Positions 38,401 to 46,246 of a stretch of DNA of 64,000 bases are shown here, one piece after another. The stretch covers positions 2,108,001 to 2,172,000 of the forward strand of contig NC_012964.1 in NCBI RefSeq assembly GCF_000027005.1, written 5' to 3'. Under the pieces are notes generated by a model. It saw only the letters and a program-made list of their open reading frames with translations, was not told where the DNA came from and searched no databases. The DNA is from Komagataella phaffii GS115. Taxonomy: Eukaryota > Ascomycota > Pichiomycetes > Pichiales > Pichiaceae. Position 1 is the first letter of the stretch. Each line of letters opens with the position of its first letter. A program made the position numbers and the translations under genes.

Positions 38401-39141
38401 CTGTTTGTAAAGTAATCTCAAGGATTTGAGTTCAATCAACGCTCTCACCTTCAAGTCGTCTACCCCTAATAGCGGTTTGTCAGATGGGTTCGTAATATTT
38501 TCTAAATTGTTGACATCAAAGGTACCCAAGTTGTTAGGTAAATTTTCCAACTCAATAATCCTATTTGCAATCTTTTTCACAACGATCTCCTCATTCTGAG
38601 GGTTGGAAACGGCATGAACAGCTGGATCAGCCTTCTTTAAATCGGGCTGCAAACCTAGTAATTTTGCCCTTTGTTTATGGTCTTCCAGGGGTAACGCAAT
38701 CGGATATTCAATTTTGCTGTCCTCACTGTCTTGATATTCCGAAGCAAAATCGCTTTGTAGATACGTTGGTAGATCAAGATCCTTACTTAGTAATTGCAAA
38801 CCAACAACTTGTTCTCTTAGCAAATCAAGGTCCAAATCACCATCCGGTTTCACAGATGAGTAAAAGGAGTTCAAATCTGCAATATATTTATCCTGCTGTT
38901 TGGAAATGCGCTTGAAGAGGTACTCAATAGCGAGTTTGTCAGCTTGACTACCACCATTCGTCTCCAGTTCCCTGAATCGAGCCAACAACAGGTGCAATTT
39001 TTGTGTGGATTCGGGCATGGGCAGTACAGCTGGTTGAGCTGAACCATTCACAAACTGCTGTTTCAAGTCAAACATCTTAGAGTTGGTGCCATTCGGAGAC
39101 TGTGATCTCTCAAGGGGAACAGGCGTGTTTGTTATTGACAT
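35422..39141 (-). CDS. STH1: Sth1-type SWI2/SNF2 ATPase of the RSC remodelling complex
   Basis: This is the DNA translocase of a chromatin remodeller. From the ATG at 39141 (an upstream TTG frame is ignored) it has 1239 residues, nearer to S. cerevisiae Sth1 (1359) than Snf2 (1703). Order: an HSA-type basic helical region before the ATPase (about 300-380), an SNF2 ATPase (about 465-960) with D-E-M-G-L-G-K-T (Walker A), D-E-G-H-R-M-K-N (DEGH box), L-T-G-T-P-L-Q-N-N and the C-terminal helicase motif Q-A-Q-D-R-A-H-R-I-G-Q, then a SnAC-like acidic region, a K-K-R-K-G-K-K-T-K-K basic patch and a C-terminal bromodomain (about 1150-1239) with Y-P-D-Y-Y-Q-L-I-K and an acetyl-lysine Asn in N-A-K-L-Y-N. 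No QLQ motif is obvious, which favours Sth1 over Snf2. Confidence 0.9.
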   Translation of the reverse strand: MSITNTPVPLERSQSPNGTNSKMFDLKQQFVNGSAQPAVLPMPESTQKLHLLLARFRELETNGGSQADKLAIEYLFKRISKQQDKYIADLNSFYSSVKPDGDLDLDLLREQVVGLQLLSKDLDLPTYLQSDFASEYQDSEDSKIEYPIALPLEDHKQRAKLLGLQPDLKKADPAVHAVSNPQNEEIVVKKIANRIIELENLPNNLGTFDVNNLENITNPSDKPLLGVDDLKVRALIELKSLRLLYKQKHLKRSLLSQQFASSHSSIDYLAKNHTRLAATRSVHTRPKIRAPQTARLAEQLEEQQKKEKKRLEMNLQLRKSEKILEGVSQFLEIRSEKATQRSNLGRVMGNLHSYIEKDESKKLEKTAKQRLQALKANDEEAYLKLLDQTKDTRITHLLKQTNSFLDSLANAVKAQQNESQVVNQAPQIENENPDATREKVDYYEVAHRIKEGVKQPSILIGGTLKEYQVKGLEWMVSLYNNHLNGILADEMGLGKTIQSISLIAYLIEYKQEYGKFLVIVPLSTITNWTMEFEKWAPSIRTIVYKGAQSQRKMLQYDIRSGNFTVLLTTYEYVIKDRPLLCKFKWAHMIIDEGHRMKNSKSKLSYTLTNYYHTRNRLILTGTPLQNNLPELWALLNFVLPKIFNSVKSFDEWFNTPFANTGTQDKMELTEEESLLVIRRLHKVLRPFLLRRLKKDVEKDLPDKVEKVIKCKFSSLQAALYQQMLKHNALFIGASSGPGVSKSGIKGLNNKIMQLRKICNHPFVFDEVENVVDPTRSTADLIWRTSAKFELLDRVLPKFCATGHRVLIFFQMTQVMDIMEDYLRYREMKYLRLDGSTNADDRQDMLKAFNAPDSEYFCFLLSTRAGGLGLNLQTADTVIIFDTDWNPHQDLQAQDRAHRIGQKNEVRILRLITTDSVEEVILERAHQKLDIDGKVIQAGKFDNKSTSEEQEAFLKRLIEAEQLKREGNAESDDEMEDDELNEILARSEDEKILFDKMDTDRLAKARMDGQTHPRLFSDEELPQVFKEDVGKHLEQPTFELGRTREKKRVMYDDGLTEEQWLEAMDDDDDSVEDAIRRKKDSLARRRAKRGLGDAEDDDWEVSFHEGVNDTDIIDGEEEQPVTKKRKGKKTKKSLPDFTDKALSLIEGIKSLKPEDEDRHRVDLFLSLPNKQQYPDYYQLIKQPVCVTGLEKKLKDGDFDTYDNFIQELRTMFTNAKLYNEEGSWVHQDAVEMENYVDQNI

Positions 39142-39649
39142 TTTGCCTGAGGTTAGGAACAAACAAAAAGGTTGATTGATTTCAGAGAGATTCGTGTACT
39201 CTGATTATTCGAGGGTGAGTTCGGGGGTTGGTTGGTGAACGAAAAAAAATTCTGAACGGCTGAGATTATTAGGGATGAATCAGGTGGTTATAGAGCCGGA
39301 GATGGACTGGTATAGATAGTGGCACAACTGAGAGGGAGATGTTTTAGCCAAAGTATTACGTCTTTATCCTAGATAAGTAGTAATTATCCGGAGGCATTGT
39401 GAGATACCAGGTACCATAACCATACAACAGGTTCAATGTGGTTACAGGATACGATAGAAGGATTCATAGGAGCTGCATTACGACTCTGTTCCACTACTGG
39501 GCGTTTCAAGGTGAATGGAAAATAAACCAAGGAAGTGCTCTCTGGCTTTCTGGAAAACTTTAAGTCATCAGAGATTTAAGTCCCTCGGTTCTGCGTGGGC
39601 GCTAAAAACGATCCCCCACTAGCTAGCTCTGCTCTACTTCAGTCATGTC

Positions 39650-39667
39650 TCATGATCACGATCATGA
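39650..39667. repeat. Perfect inverted repeat upstream of CCP1
   Basis: Two 8-base arms (39650-39657 and 39660-39667) separated by AC. It lies about 420 bases before CCP1 and could be a binding site for a dimeric factor; no factor is identified. Confidence 0.6.
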
Positions 39668-40032
39668 TTTGGTCATATTCGTGCACCACATAATTGTGTC
39701 CAATCAGGAATGAATAATTTCAAAGACGGTTGTAATGAGGCAGATGACATAATCAATCGACTGTAAACCTAGTGAGAGACTTTTACCCAATTGGCGTCGA
39801 AATAGCCGTGAAACCTAGCTAGATTCCAGACAGAAAACGTCTAGGGAATCGTAGAGAATATAAGGCTTTGAACGTCTGTACAGTTTCAGCTCAAATCTGC
39901 GGAATTAAATGATCGTCTAGACTGTAGTAGATTACAGTTATGTATCCCCGCGCCATCTGCGGAACTATATTATTCATCGGCTCACTTCTAGAATGCAGGA
40001 AAATTAGGTCTCCTCTGTGGGAAGCGGAGAAC

Positions 40033-40040
40033 TATAAATA
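40033..40040 (+). promoter_or_regulatory. TATA box of CCP1
   Basis: TATAAATA, 50 bases before the start codon, implying a very short leader. Confidence 0.55.
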
Positions 40041-40089
40041 CTGCCAATATCCACATATTGATTCTTCCTAGGCTATTATACTTTTTAAC

Positions 40090-41220
40090 ATGTCGTCCAT
40101 TGCATTCCATACATTCAGAGGTTCCAGAGCTAAGATGGCTACGGCCCTCCTTCTGACAGGAGCCGTGGGAGCTGGAAGCTACCACTACGAGAAAAAGAGA
40201 CGTCAATTTAACAATAGGAACAATAACAACAATAACAATAAGAACAACAAGAATTTTGCCAAAGCTCTATTCGGATTTTCTACAGGAACTGCTGCTGCCA
40301 CTTTAACCGATGAGAGTAAAGTGAAAGTAGCTACTTTATCAGATATCCATTCTTTCAAAGAATACCAACAGGTCTATAATGATATCGCCAAGAAGATAGA
40401 GGACGAGGACGACTTTGACGTAGACGGATCTGCTGGACCTAACTTGGTGAGATTGGCATGGCATTCTGCTGGAACTTACGACAAGTACGACAAGAACCCT
40501 CATACCAACGGTGGTTCTTACGGAGGAACAATGAGATTTTCTAAGGAAGGGGGTGACGGTGCCAATAACGGATTAGCCAAAGGAAGAGAGTTTCTAGAGC
40601 CCCTTTTAAAGAAGTACACATGGCTTTCACACGGTGACTTGTGGACCTTGGCTGGTGTTGTTGCTATTCAAGAGATGGGTGGTCCAAAGATAAAATGGAG
40701 ACCAGGAAGAAAAGATTTGTCTGAAGAGTACCAAGCACCAAACGGAAAGCTACCAGATGCAGCTCAAGGACCTGATTATGTTCGTAAATTTTTCAACCGT
40801 CTAGATTTTACCGATAGAGAAATGGTTGCTCTGATTGGTGCCCACACCCTGGGAAGATGTCATGTTACGAGCAGTGGTTACGATGGACCATGGGATTTTG
40901 CTCCTACCATGTTTGACAACGGATTTTTCACTCAATTACAAAAAGGAGTAGGTTCAGGTGAAGGGCAATGGCATTTGAGAAAATGGGATGGCCCTGAACA
41001 GTACGAAGACAACAATTCCAATTCTTTGATGATGCTGCCTGCTGACATGGCTCTTGTTCAGGATCCAAAGTTCAAGAAGATTGTTGATGAGTTTGCTGCT
41101 TCACAGGAGGCATTTTTCAATGAGTTTGCCCCTGCCTTCCAGAAGCTGTTGGAGAGTGGTATTCATTTCCCCAAGGAATCCAAAGAGTTGGTGTTCAGGA
41201 CACTAGACGAGCAGAGTTAG
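40090..41220 (+). CDS. CCP1: Cytochrome c peroxidase, mitochondrial
   Basis: This heme peroxidase of the intermembrane space reduces hydrogen peroxide with electrons from cytochrome c. It has 376 residues (S. cerevisiae 361). The bipartite presequence is visible: a basic start, a hydrophobic segment (A-T-A-L-L-L-T-G-A-V-G-A-G-S) and then an unusual Asn-rich run (about residues 40-55) encoded by AAC/AAT repeats. Distal residues are R121, W124 and H125 in R-L-A-W-H-S; the proximal His is H252 in G-A-H-T-L-G-R; the radical-forming Trp is W268 in G-Y-D-G-P-W; and Asp319 in M-M-L-P-A-D completes the proximal triad. All catalytic residues of the family are therefore kept. Confidence 0.96.
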   Translation: MSSIAFHTFRGSRAKMATALLLTGAVGAGSYHYEKKRRQFNNRNNNNNNNKNNKNFAKALFGFSTGTAAATLTDESKVKVATLSDIHSFKEYQQVYNDIAKKIEDEDDFDVDGSAGPNLVRLAWHSAGTYDKYDKNPHTNGGSYGGTMRFSKEGGDGANNGLAKGREFLEPLLKKYTWLSHGDLWTLAGVVAIQEMGGPKIKWRPGRKDLSEEYQAPNGKLPDAAQGPDYVRKFFNRLDFTDREMVALIGAHTLGRCHVTSSGYDGPWDFAPTMFDNGFFTQLQKGVGSGEGQWHLRKWDGPEQYEDNNSNSLMMLPADMALVQDPKFKKIVDEFAASQEAFFNEFAPAFQKLLESGIHFPKESKELVFRTLDEQS

Positions 41221-41365
41221 ATTCAACGTGAATCATATATTATTTATTTACTCATTTTATCTGATTATTTATTGATTAATCTTGTTTGGTTTTGTTGAGC
41301 TAAGTTAAGTTCTTTATTTACATACACACCCTAGTGATACCAGTCAATTCAGTGGTTTCGAAATC

Positions 41366-41944
41366 TCAGACAAACTCACGAGCCCTCCTCCTATACGAAT
41401 TGCAGTCTCTTAGCCATTGACGGTACTCCTTTAAAGAACCTATTTTTTCACCGTAGTAATCTGGAACTGGGTTGGCAACAGATTGTCTCGTGGCATCAAC
41501 TCTATTTTTCTTAATTCGATCCAAAAACACTTTCTGCTTCTCTGTAAACTCGTGGATAATCTTCCTGTGTCTCAAGTTGAAAATACCGTCCCCAAATAAA
41601 GGCCCTAGAAGATATCCTAAAACTGAAGCACCCATCATTCCAATGGCAGATGCCATAAATGGGTCAATTCCAAAGATTAATTCAGTTGGATTCATTTCGA
41701 TTTGCGAAATATATCCCCATGAAGCTGAAGATGCAAACAGAGCACTGAATATGGAGGTTACCAAGTTGACTCGTCGTTGGCTTTTACGTAAAGCCAAGAA
41801 TTGTTCCCAATTTAGCGGATTATCTGAGTGTGATTTTTGTGGTTGTGCCTGTTGTTGCATTTGAGGAACAGACAAAGCAAATGATCTGGTCAACATCTGA
41901 TTGACACCTAAGGATCTGACACCGATATTTCTAATTGAAAGCAT
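41366..41944 (-). CDS. PAM17: Pam17, TIM23 import-motor subunit
   Basis: This inner-membrane protein is associated with the presequence translocase motor (Pam18/Pam16 assembly). It has 192 residues (S. cerevisiae 197). The N-terminal presequence is basic and Ser-rich; L-N-W-E-Q-F-L-A-L-R-K-S-Q-R-R matches the Pam17 domain start. Two membrane segments follow (about 60-80 and 95-115), then G-P-L-F-G-D-G-I-F-N-L-R-H-R and a basic C-terminal domain. It is convergent with CCP1, with 145 bases between stops. Confidence 0.93.
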   Translation of the reverse strand: MLSIRNIGVRSLGVNQMLTRSFALSVPQMQQQAQPQKSHSDNPLNWEQFLALRKSQRRVNLVTSIFSALFASSASWGYISQIEMNPTELIFGIDPFMASAIGMMGASVLGYLLGPLFGDGIFNLRHRKIIHEFTEKQKVFLDRIKKNRVDATRQSVANPVPDYYGEKIGSLKEYRQWLRDCNSYRRRAREFV

Positions 41945-42486
41945 TTTCGGCCGTTTGCTAGTTTCAAGTAGGTGGAAATAGAAGGGTTGACTTGATCGTA
42001 ATCGTGAGAAATTTGACCTTCTCTGAGGTAGTGCATCTACTAAATTGCAGATTCAAGATGATTGGGGACCATGAAGACATAAAGGGGTTGGTGGGGTTGA
42101 CAGAATGATAATCCAAGGATCCAAGGAGACAGAGGCCTAAAGCGCTACCCAATATGTAGTACTACTTAGTTTTGGCCTTGAACTTGACTTGGCTCATGAC
42201 TAATTTCTGGGATAAAACAAGATCGAAAAATTGAGAATATAGGGTCTTGAATACTAGCCTAGTTCACAACCATTAAAAAACCACCTATATTGGATGATCC
42301 AAATTACAATAGGTGCACCCTGATTGTTAGTTCAAGTCGTTGAACCACTCACTATACACAATGTAATAAGTTCGAGCTTACCTGAAACCTAATTCGTTAT
42401 GAGCGCGCGCAGATGTGTTATCTCGAAATCTAAATATCTTTAACGGCGTCAAGTAAATCAAGAAACACGAACATCTTTTTCTAAGC
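41945..42486. other. PAM17/MNN11 divergent intergenic region
   Basis: A 542-base interval holding both promoters. A GCGCGCGC run lies near 42402-42410. I see no gene or RNA gene here. Confidence 0.5.
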
Positions 42487-43728
42487 ATGTATTTGGGACG
42501 GTCGGAGAAAGATGCTTTCAAACCAAAAAAGAATCGTATACTTGTGCCTCGGTCATTAGCGATATATTTGGTGATCAGCGTACTTTTGACAAACTTTTTG
42601 GTTTTCCAATTGTTCAACATCAACCTGATTCCATTCCTAAACGGTCGATCTTCCAAGAATAATTTTGATTATCTGGTCAAGAAAGAGTTTTTGAACCTAG
42701 AAGAACCATATCGTGGTTTCTACAAAGAGGAGATTGAAAATCCTACCAATTATTTTTTCCCTACGATCGAACATGCCTCCCGATTAAACGAAATGGGATT
42801 AGACAACTTGTTTCAGTATACTGTTGACAAGCAAACCAAGGTTCATCAATACATGCTGGATCCTGAGTTAAAATATGAAGACCAGCCAAAGGGGAACGAA
42901 CTAGACTTTGTTCGAAGAGAATTTTTGAGCAATGGCATGAAGGTGCATCGTGGTGCTAATTCTCCAGAATTGGTTATTGTTACAGGTATTGATTTTGAGA
43001 CCTTCGATAGTAGCTATTTGGGCAATATTACACAGAATAGAATTGATTATGCCCAAAAATACAATTTTGGAGTCTATGTTCGTTGGATTCAGGAGTTTGC
43101 ACCCCAGTTCAATAACTTTCAGCAAAGTAAGGATTGGACTAAGGCTTTACTTATGAGGGCTGCAATGCTGGCCTTCCCGAATTCAAAATACTTTTGGTAC
43201 ATCGATTCCAACTGTTTCATTATGAACATGGAAACTAACATCATTCCATACATTCTTGAACCACACGTGCTGGGTCCTATCATTTTAAGAGATCACCCCC
43301 TAATACTCCCTGATGGTGGCATTAAAACCTATGCTAACATAGACCCAAAAGATGTTCATTTGATCTTGACACAGTCAGCTACTTCCATTAGAACTGACAG
43401 TTTTGTTATGGTCAATTCAATCTACTCTAAGGCATTGCTGGAATATCTTTCCGACCCCCTATTTACCAATTTTAGCACCTTTGCCCATGGATTCTATGCT
43501 GGATTGACTCATTTGCTACAATGGCATCCATATTTTCTTTCCAAAGCGGTTCTCATTCCTCAGAGAACAATAGCTGCCGAACATTCTTCTGTAATTAGCG
43601 AAGATGAGAATGATATGAGATCTTACCATGAGGGAGATCTTCTGCTTCTCATGCCTGATTGTGTCAAAAATAATGATTGTGCCAAGATATTGGAAAGCTA
43701 CACTAAGAAGAAGAAAAGCCAATCTTAG
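42487..43728 (+). CDS. MNN11: Mnn11-like alpha-1,6-mannosyltransferase subunit (GT34)
   Basis: This is a Golgi type II membrane protein; with Mnn10, Mnn9 and Anp1 it extends the alpha-1,6 mannan backbone of N-glycans (M-Pol II). It has 413 residues (S. cerevisiae Mnn11 422). A short cytosolic tail is followed by a signal anchor (about residues 24-45) and a lumenal GT34 domain. R-I-D-Y-A-Q-K-Y-N-F-G-V-Y-V-R-W-I-Q-E-F matches Mnn11 much better than Mnn10, as does the ending with an acidic E-G-D-L. The nucleotide-sugar motif normally written D-x-D reads I-D-S-N here (W-Y-I-D-S-N-C-F-I-M-N), so one metal-binding Asp is replaced. See findings for the consequence. Confidence 0.9.
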   Translation: MYLGRSEKDAFKPKKNRILVPRSLAIYLVISVLLTNFLVFQLFNINLIPFLNGRSSKNNFDYLVKKEFLNLEEPYRGFYKEEIENPTNYFFPTIEHASRLNEMGLDNLFQYTVDKQTKVHQYMLDPELKYEDQPKGNELDFVRREFLSNGMKVHRGANSPELVIVTGIDFETFDSSYLGNITQNRIDYAQKYNFGVYVRWIQEFAPQFNNFQQSKDWTKALLMRAAMLAFPNSKYFWYIDSNCFIMNMETNIIPYILEPHVLGPIILRDHPLILPDGGIKTYANIDPKDVHLILTQSATSIRTDSFVMVNSIYSKALLEYLSDPLFTNFSTFAHGFYAGLTHLLQWHPYFLSKAVLIPQRTIAAEHSSVISEDENDMRSYHEGDLLLLMPDCVKNNDCAKILESYTKKKKSQS

Positions 43729-43757
43729 TTTCATAATAGAACGAAATAGATATATAC

Positions 43758-44816
43758 TCATACACTTTGTGCAACAGAGACCTCTGTTTTAGTAGTCTCT
43801 TCAGTTTTGTGGTTGTCAACTGCTTGGTCCTCAGGGGATTGGGGTTCGTCGTTACCAAGACGCTCTTCTAATACTTTTAAGGCTACCTGTCGTCTTCTTT
43901 CTGCAATATCTCTTGATTGAGAAGTTTTATTGATTCGTCTAATACTCCTCAAGTTGCCAGATTCTCTCTCATCGTCATTGAACCCTTTGATTAGGCCAAA
44001 AAGGATTAGCAAATGATAGAATATGCGACACAGTGGTTTCAAATATTTGTGAAGAGGAGCGGGAAAGAACTGCATGAAATTGAACGTATCAGACGCATCA
44101 CCTTGAATTGAATTTTTGGTGTTGTCTGGTAGAACATCGTTGATAACGTTGAGTCTTTGGTAAAATCGTAGGTAAGTCCATGAAACTAGGAAACTATTCC
44201 AAATCGGTAGAAATGGAGTTAACTTCTGCAAAACGATCGAAATAAACAGCGACAAAACCAGTACAATAAAAGGAATCTGTTTTACCCTAAGGTTTAGGAA
44301 TTTCACTTGATGCTCAGGAGAGTACTGCTTGAGTACGACTAGAAAAGGCATCAAAAATACAAAACTTCCATGATTGACAGGCACCAAAGGATCGTAACTA
44401 CTGCTAGCAGTAGCCACAATGACCTTGATCAGACAAGTGAATAAATTGGTAAAAAATGCTGACACTAGCAAATACGTGATGGTTTCACTAAAGCCAGCAC
44501 TGAAAAATTGTATACCGTCAACATTCTCCTCTAAATTCCACTGTTTCTCTGTGTAAGCAGTTCCAAAAAAGATATTAGCAGCACCTATGAGGAATTGAAT
44601 GATATTAACATCAGTAAATGCACCAGTGATAAACGTCCATGGGAAAATAAAACTCGTCTTTGGAACTAGTTCCAACATAGGGATAACTATATCCCTTACG
44701 CTTTCACCACTGTTCCCCAAACTTTTAGATTTCAGCACGTACGCGGTGAAACTAAAAAAGATAAGTATTCCTACGAATAGTTCAACAACTATTGTCACAT
44801 GAATTCCTTTCAACAT
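43758..44816 (-). CDS. TMEM115/YOL107W-type Golgi membrane protein
   Basis: This is a rhomboid-like pseudoprotease family protein (DUF1751) located in the Golgi; its role is uncertain, with reports of effects on retrograde transport and glycosylation for the human protein. It has 352 residues and about five to seven membrane segments in the first 230, with family stretches T-S-F-I-F-P-W-T-F-I-T-G-A-F and F-L-M-P-F-L-V-V-L-K-Q. The C-terminal 90 residues are soluble and charged (D-I-A-E-R-R-R-Q-V-A-L-K-V-L-E-E-R-L), matching the conserved C-terminal R-R-R-x-A-L-x-x-L region. It is convergent with MNN11, another Golgi gene, with 29 bases between stops. Confidence 0.85.
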   Translation of the reverse strand: MLKGIHVTIVVELFVGILIFFSFTAYVLKSKSLGNSGESVRDIVIPMLELVPKTSFIFPWTFITGAFTDVNIIQFLIGAANIFFGTAYTEKQWNLEENVDGIQFFSAGFSETITYLLVSAFFTNLFTCLIKVIVATASSSYDPLVPVNHGSFVFLMPFLVVLKQYSPEHQVKFLNLRVKQIPFIVLVLSLFISIVLQKLTPFLPIWNSFLVSWTYLRFYQRLNVINDVLPDNTKNSIQGDASDTFNFMQFFPAPLHKYLKPLCRIFYHLLILFGLIKGFNDDERESGNLRSIRRINKTSQSRDIAERRRQVALKVLEERLGNDEPQSPEDQAVDNHKTEETTKTEVSVAQSV

Positions 44817-45183
44817 GATCTAGGTTTGGTGTGGTATTAAATCATTAGAGGAATTGCTGGTGCTTTGGTAGGTGGTGTTCATGGTAGTGTACCGCCCCAA
44901 ATTTCACATTGCATGCAAAGACAATGCACAACAAGAAACAACAGAAACGAGTCTGGTAAAGGATATTGACGGGACCGGATTCTGGGCTACTTAGGAATGT
45001 AGTTAATATCTATGGAGTCAGAACTTGAAGTAAATAAATACCTTTAAACAGTTATGATTCGGTTGAAGACAATATTCCTTCCCTTCCCCAGACTCTCGCG
45101 AACCCTTCTAGATGTATCCTGCGCTGTATCTTCCTTGCTAGTTAATCCAGTAGTAGCCTTCTTGGAACTTTGCGAATATAAAA
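44817..45183. other. Divergent promoter between the YOL107W-like gene and INO4
   Basis: A 367-base interval. I see only AT-rich promoter-like sequence and no gene. Confidence 0.5.
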
Positions 45184-45583
45184 ATGAGTTCAGATAAAGA
45201 TCGAAAGCCGTCGCTTCCTGCTCAACTATCGGATGAGCAAAAGAAAATCAACCATATACAAAGCGAACAAAGACGAAGAGAGCAGATACGGTCTACCTAT
45301 GACAAATTGGTGGACATCGTGCCAGATCTAACTACAAAGGAAAACCGATCAGAGTTATCAATTTTAACGAAAAGTAAGTATTCCATAAAGCAAAGAACGT
45401 AGGGTTTACCAAGATTGTACTAACTTTCCAGCCAGCTCATACATTAGGAAGCTAAGGGAGGAAAACGAGAGATTGCTAGACGAAACAAAGAAACAAGGCA
45501 TAGATCCGGAGGCTGTGATCAATGAGATCAATTTCAAATATGATGAGAAGAATGCTACTGCTAAGAGGGAGGAGATGAAGTGA
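45184..45583 (+). CDS. INO4: Ino4-like bHLH transcription factor, one intron
   Basis: In S. cerevisiae Ino4 pairs with Ino2 on UASINO elements of phospholipid and inositol genes. Exon 1 is 45184-45373 and exon 2 is 45432-45583; the spliced frame gives 113 residues (S. cerevisiae 151). The basic region reads I-N-H-I-Q-S-E-Q-R-R-R-E-Q-I-R, with the E-box-contacting Glu and Arg. Helix 1 and the loop read D-K-L-V-D-I-V-P-D-L-T-T-K-E-N-R-S-E-L, very like Ino4's V-P-D-L-x-x-x-E-S-R-S-E-L. The intron sits at the start of helix 2, and exon 2 encodes T-S-S-Y-I-R-K-L-R-E-E-N-E-R-L-L plus a short acidic/basic tail. Without splicing the protein stops after 72 residues, before the dimerisation helix. INO1, the best-known target in S. 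cerevisiae, is at 60.2 kb in this window. Confidence 0.88.
45374..45431 (+). other. Intron of INO4
   Basis: 58 bases: GTAAGT donor at 45374, TACTAAC at 45418-45424, CAG acceptor ending 45431. Splicing restores the bHLH helix 2 frame. Confidence 0.9.
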
Positions 45584-46246
45584 TTTTAATTTGACTTGGG
45601 CCGTTTTCTTTGTTCTTAGGAACAGTTAATACTCAGGTTAGTATCACATGCGAATAGTTTCGATGTTCGTTTGGCACCTACCGAAAATCCTACCCGTTCT
45701 GCCAATAATATCACGAGTTACTGTCTCACTCAACACATAAGGTTACTTTTTTGCAATTGGCCAGCTACATAGAAGAATTTGTTAGGTTTTAGTGTTAATA
45801 ATACAATTCGCCTGATGAACTTCTCCACGGTCAACGTCACGCGAACTATCAACTCATCTCTACAACATATCTCTGTTGTATGTCTTCTAGTACCACCCAA
45901 CCAACCGATGATTTTGAGACAACAGCAACAGAATTAGGCGATGCATTCTAGGTTATAAAATTTGCTACGGGATACATTATCATTTTATGTTAACCGTTTG
46001 AAGAAACGAAAACGAGTGCATTCTGGTCCATCTAAACTAGTAGATAATATGTATACAAGTTGCCTAGTTAACAGATGTCAACTCGGTTGCCTCCTTCACT
46101 ATATGTTTTCCTATTCCAATTATTCATACCCCAAATAACAACTGCTAAATCCGGTACTTGATAAACTACAGACGCCTGGTCTGGTTTCATTCCTGTTGTG
46201 TGAATCAGCTGGTCATACAGGCATTATTAAAAAGAGCAAACCTAAA
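45584..46246. other. INO4-IBA57 convergent interval, 663 bases
   Basis: Both flanking genes end here. I see no ORF, RNA gene or repeat that I can support, though the interval is long for two converging 3' ends. Confidence 0.5.

Larger units (their letters stand above)
39142..40089. other. Divergent STH1/CCP1 intergenic region
   Basis: A 948-base gene-free interval. A CCP1 TATA box (TATAAATA) is at 40033-40040, 50 bases before the ATG. An inverted repeat TCATGATC-AC-GATCATGA lies at 39650-39667, and TTACCCAATT at 39783-39792. No ORF of interest or RNA gene. Confidence 0.6.
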
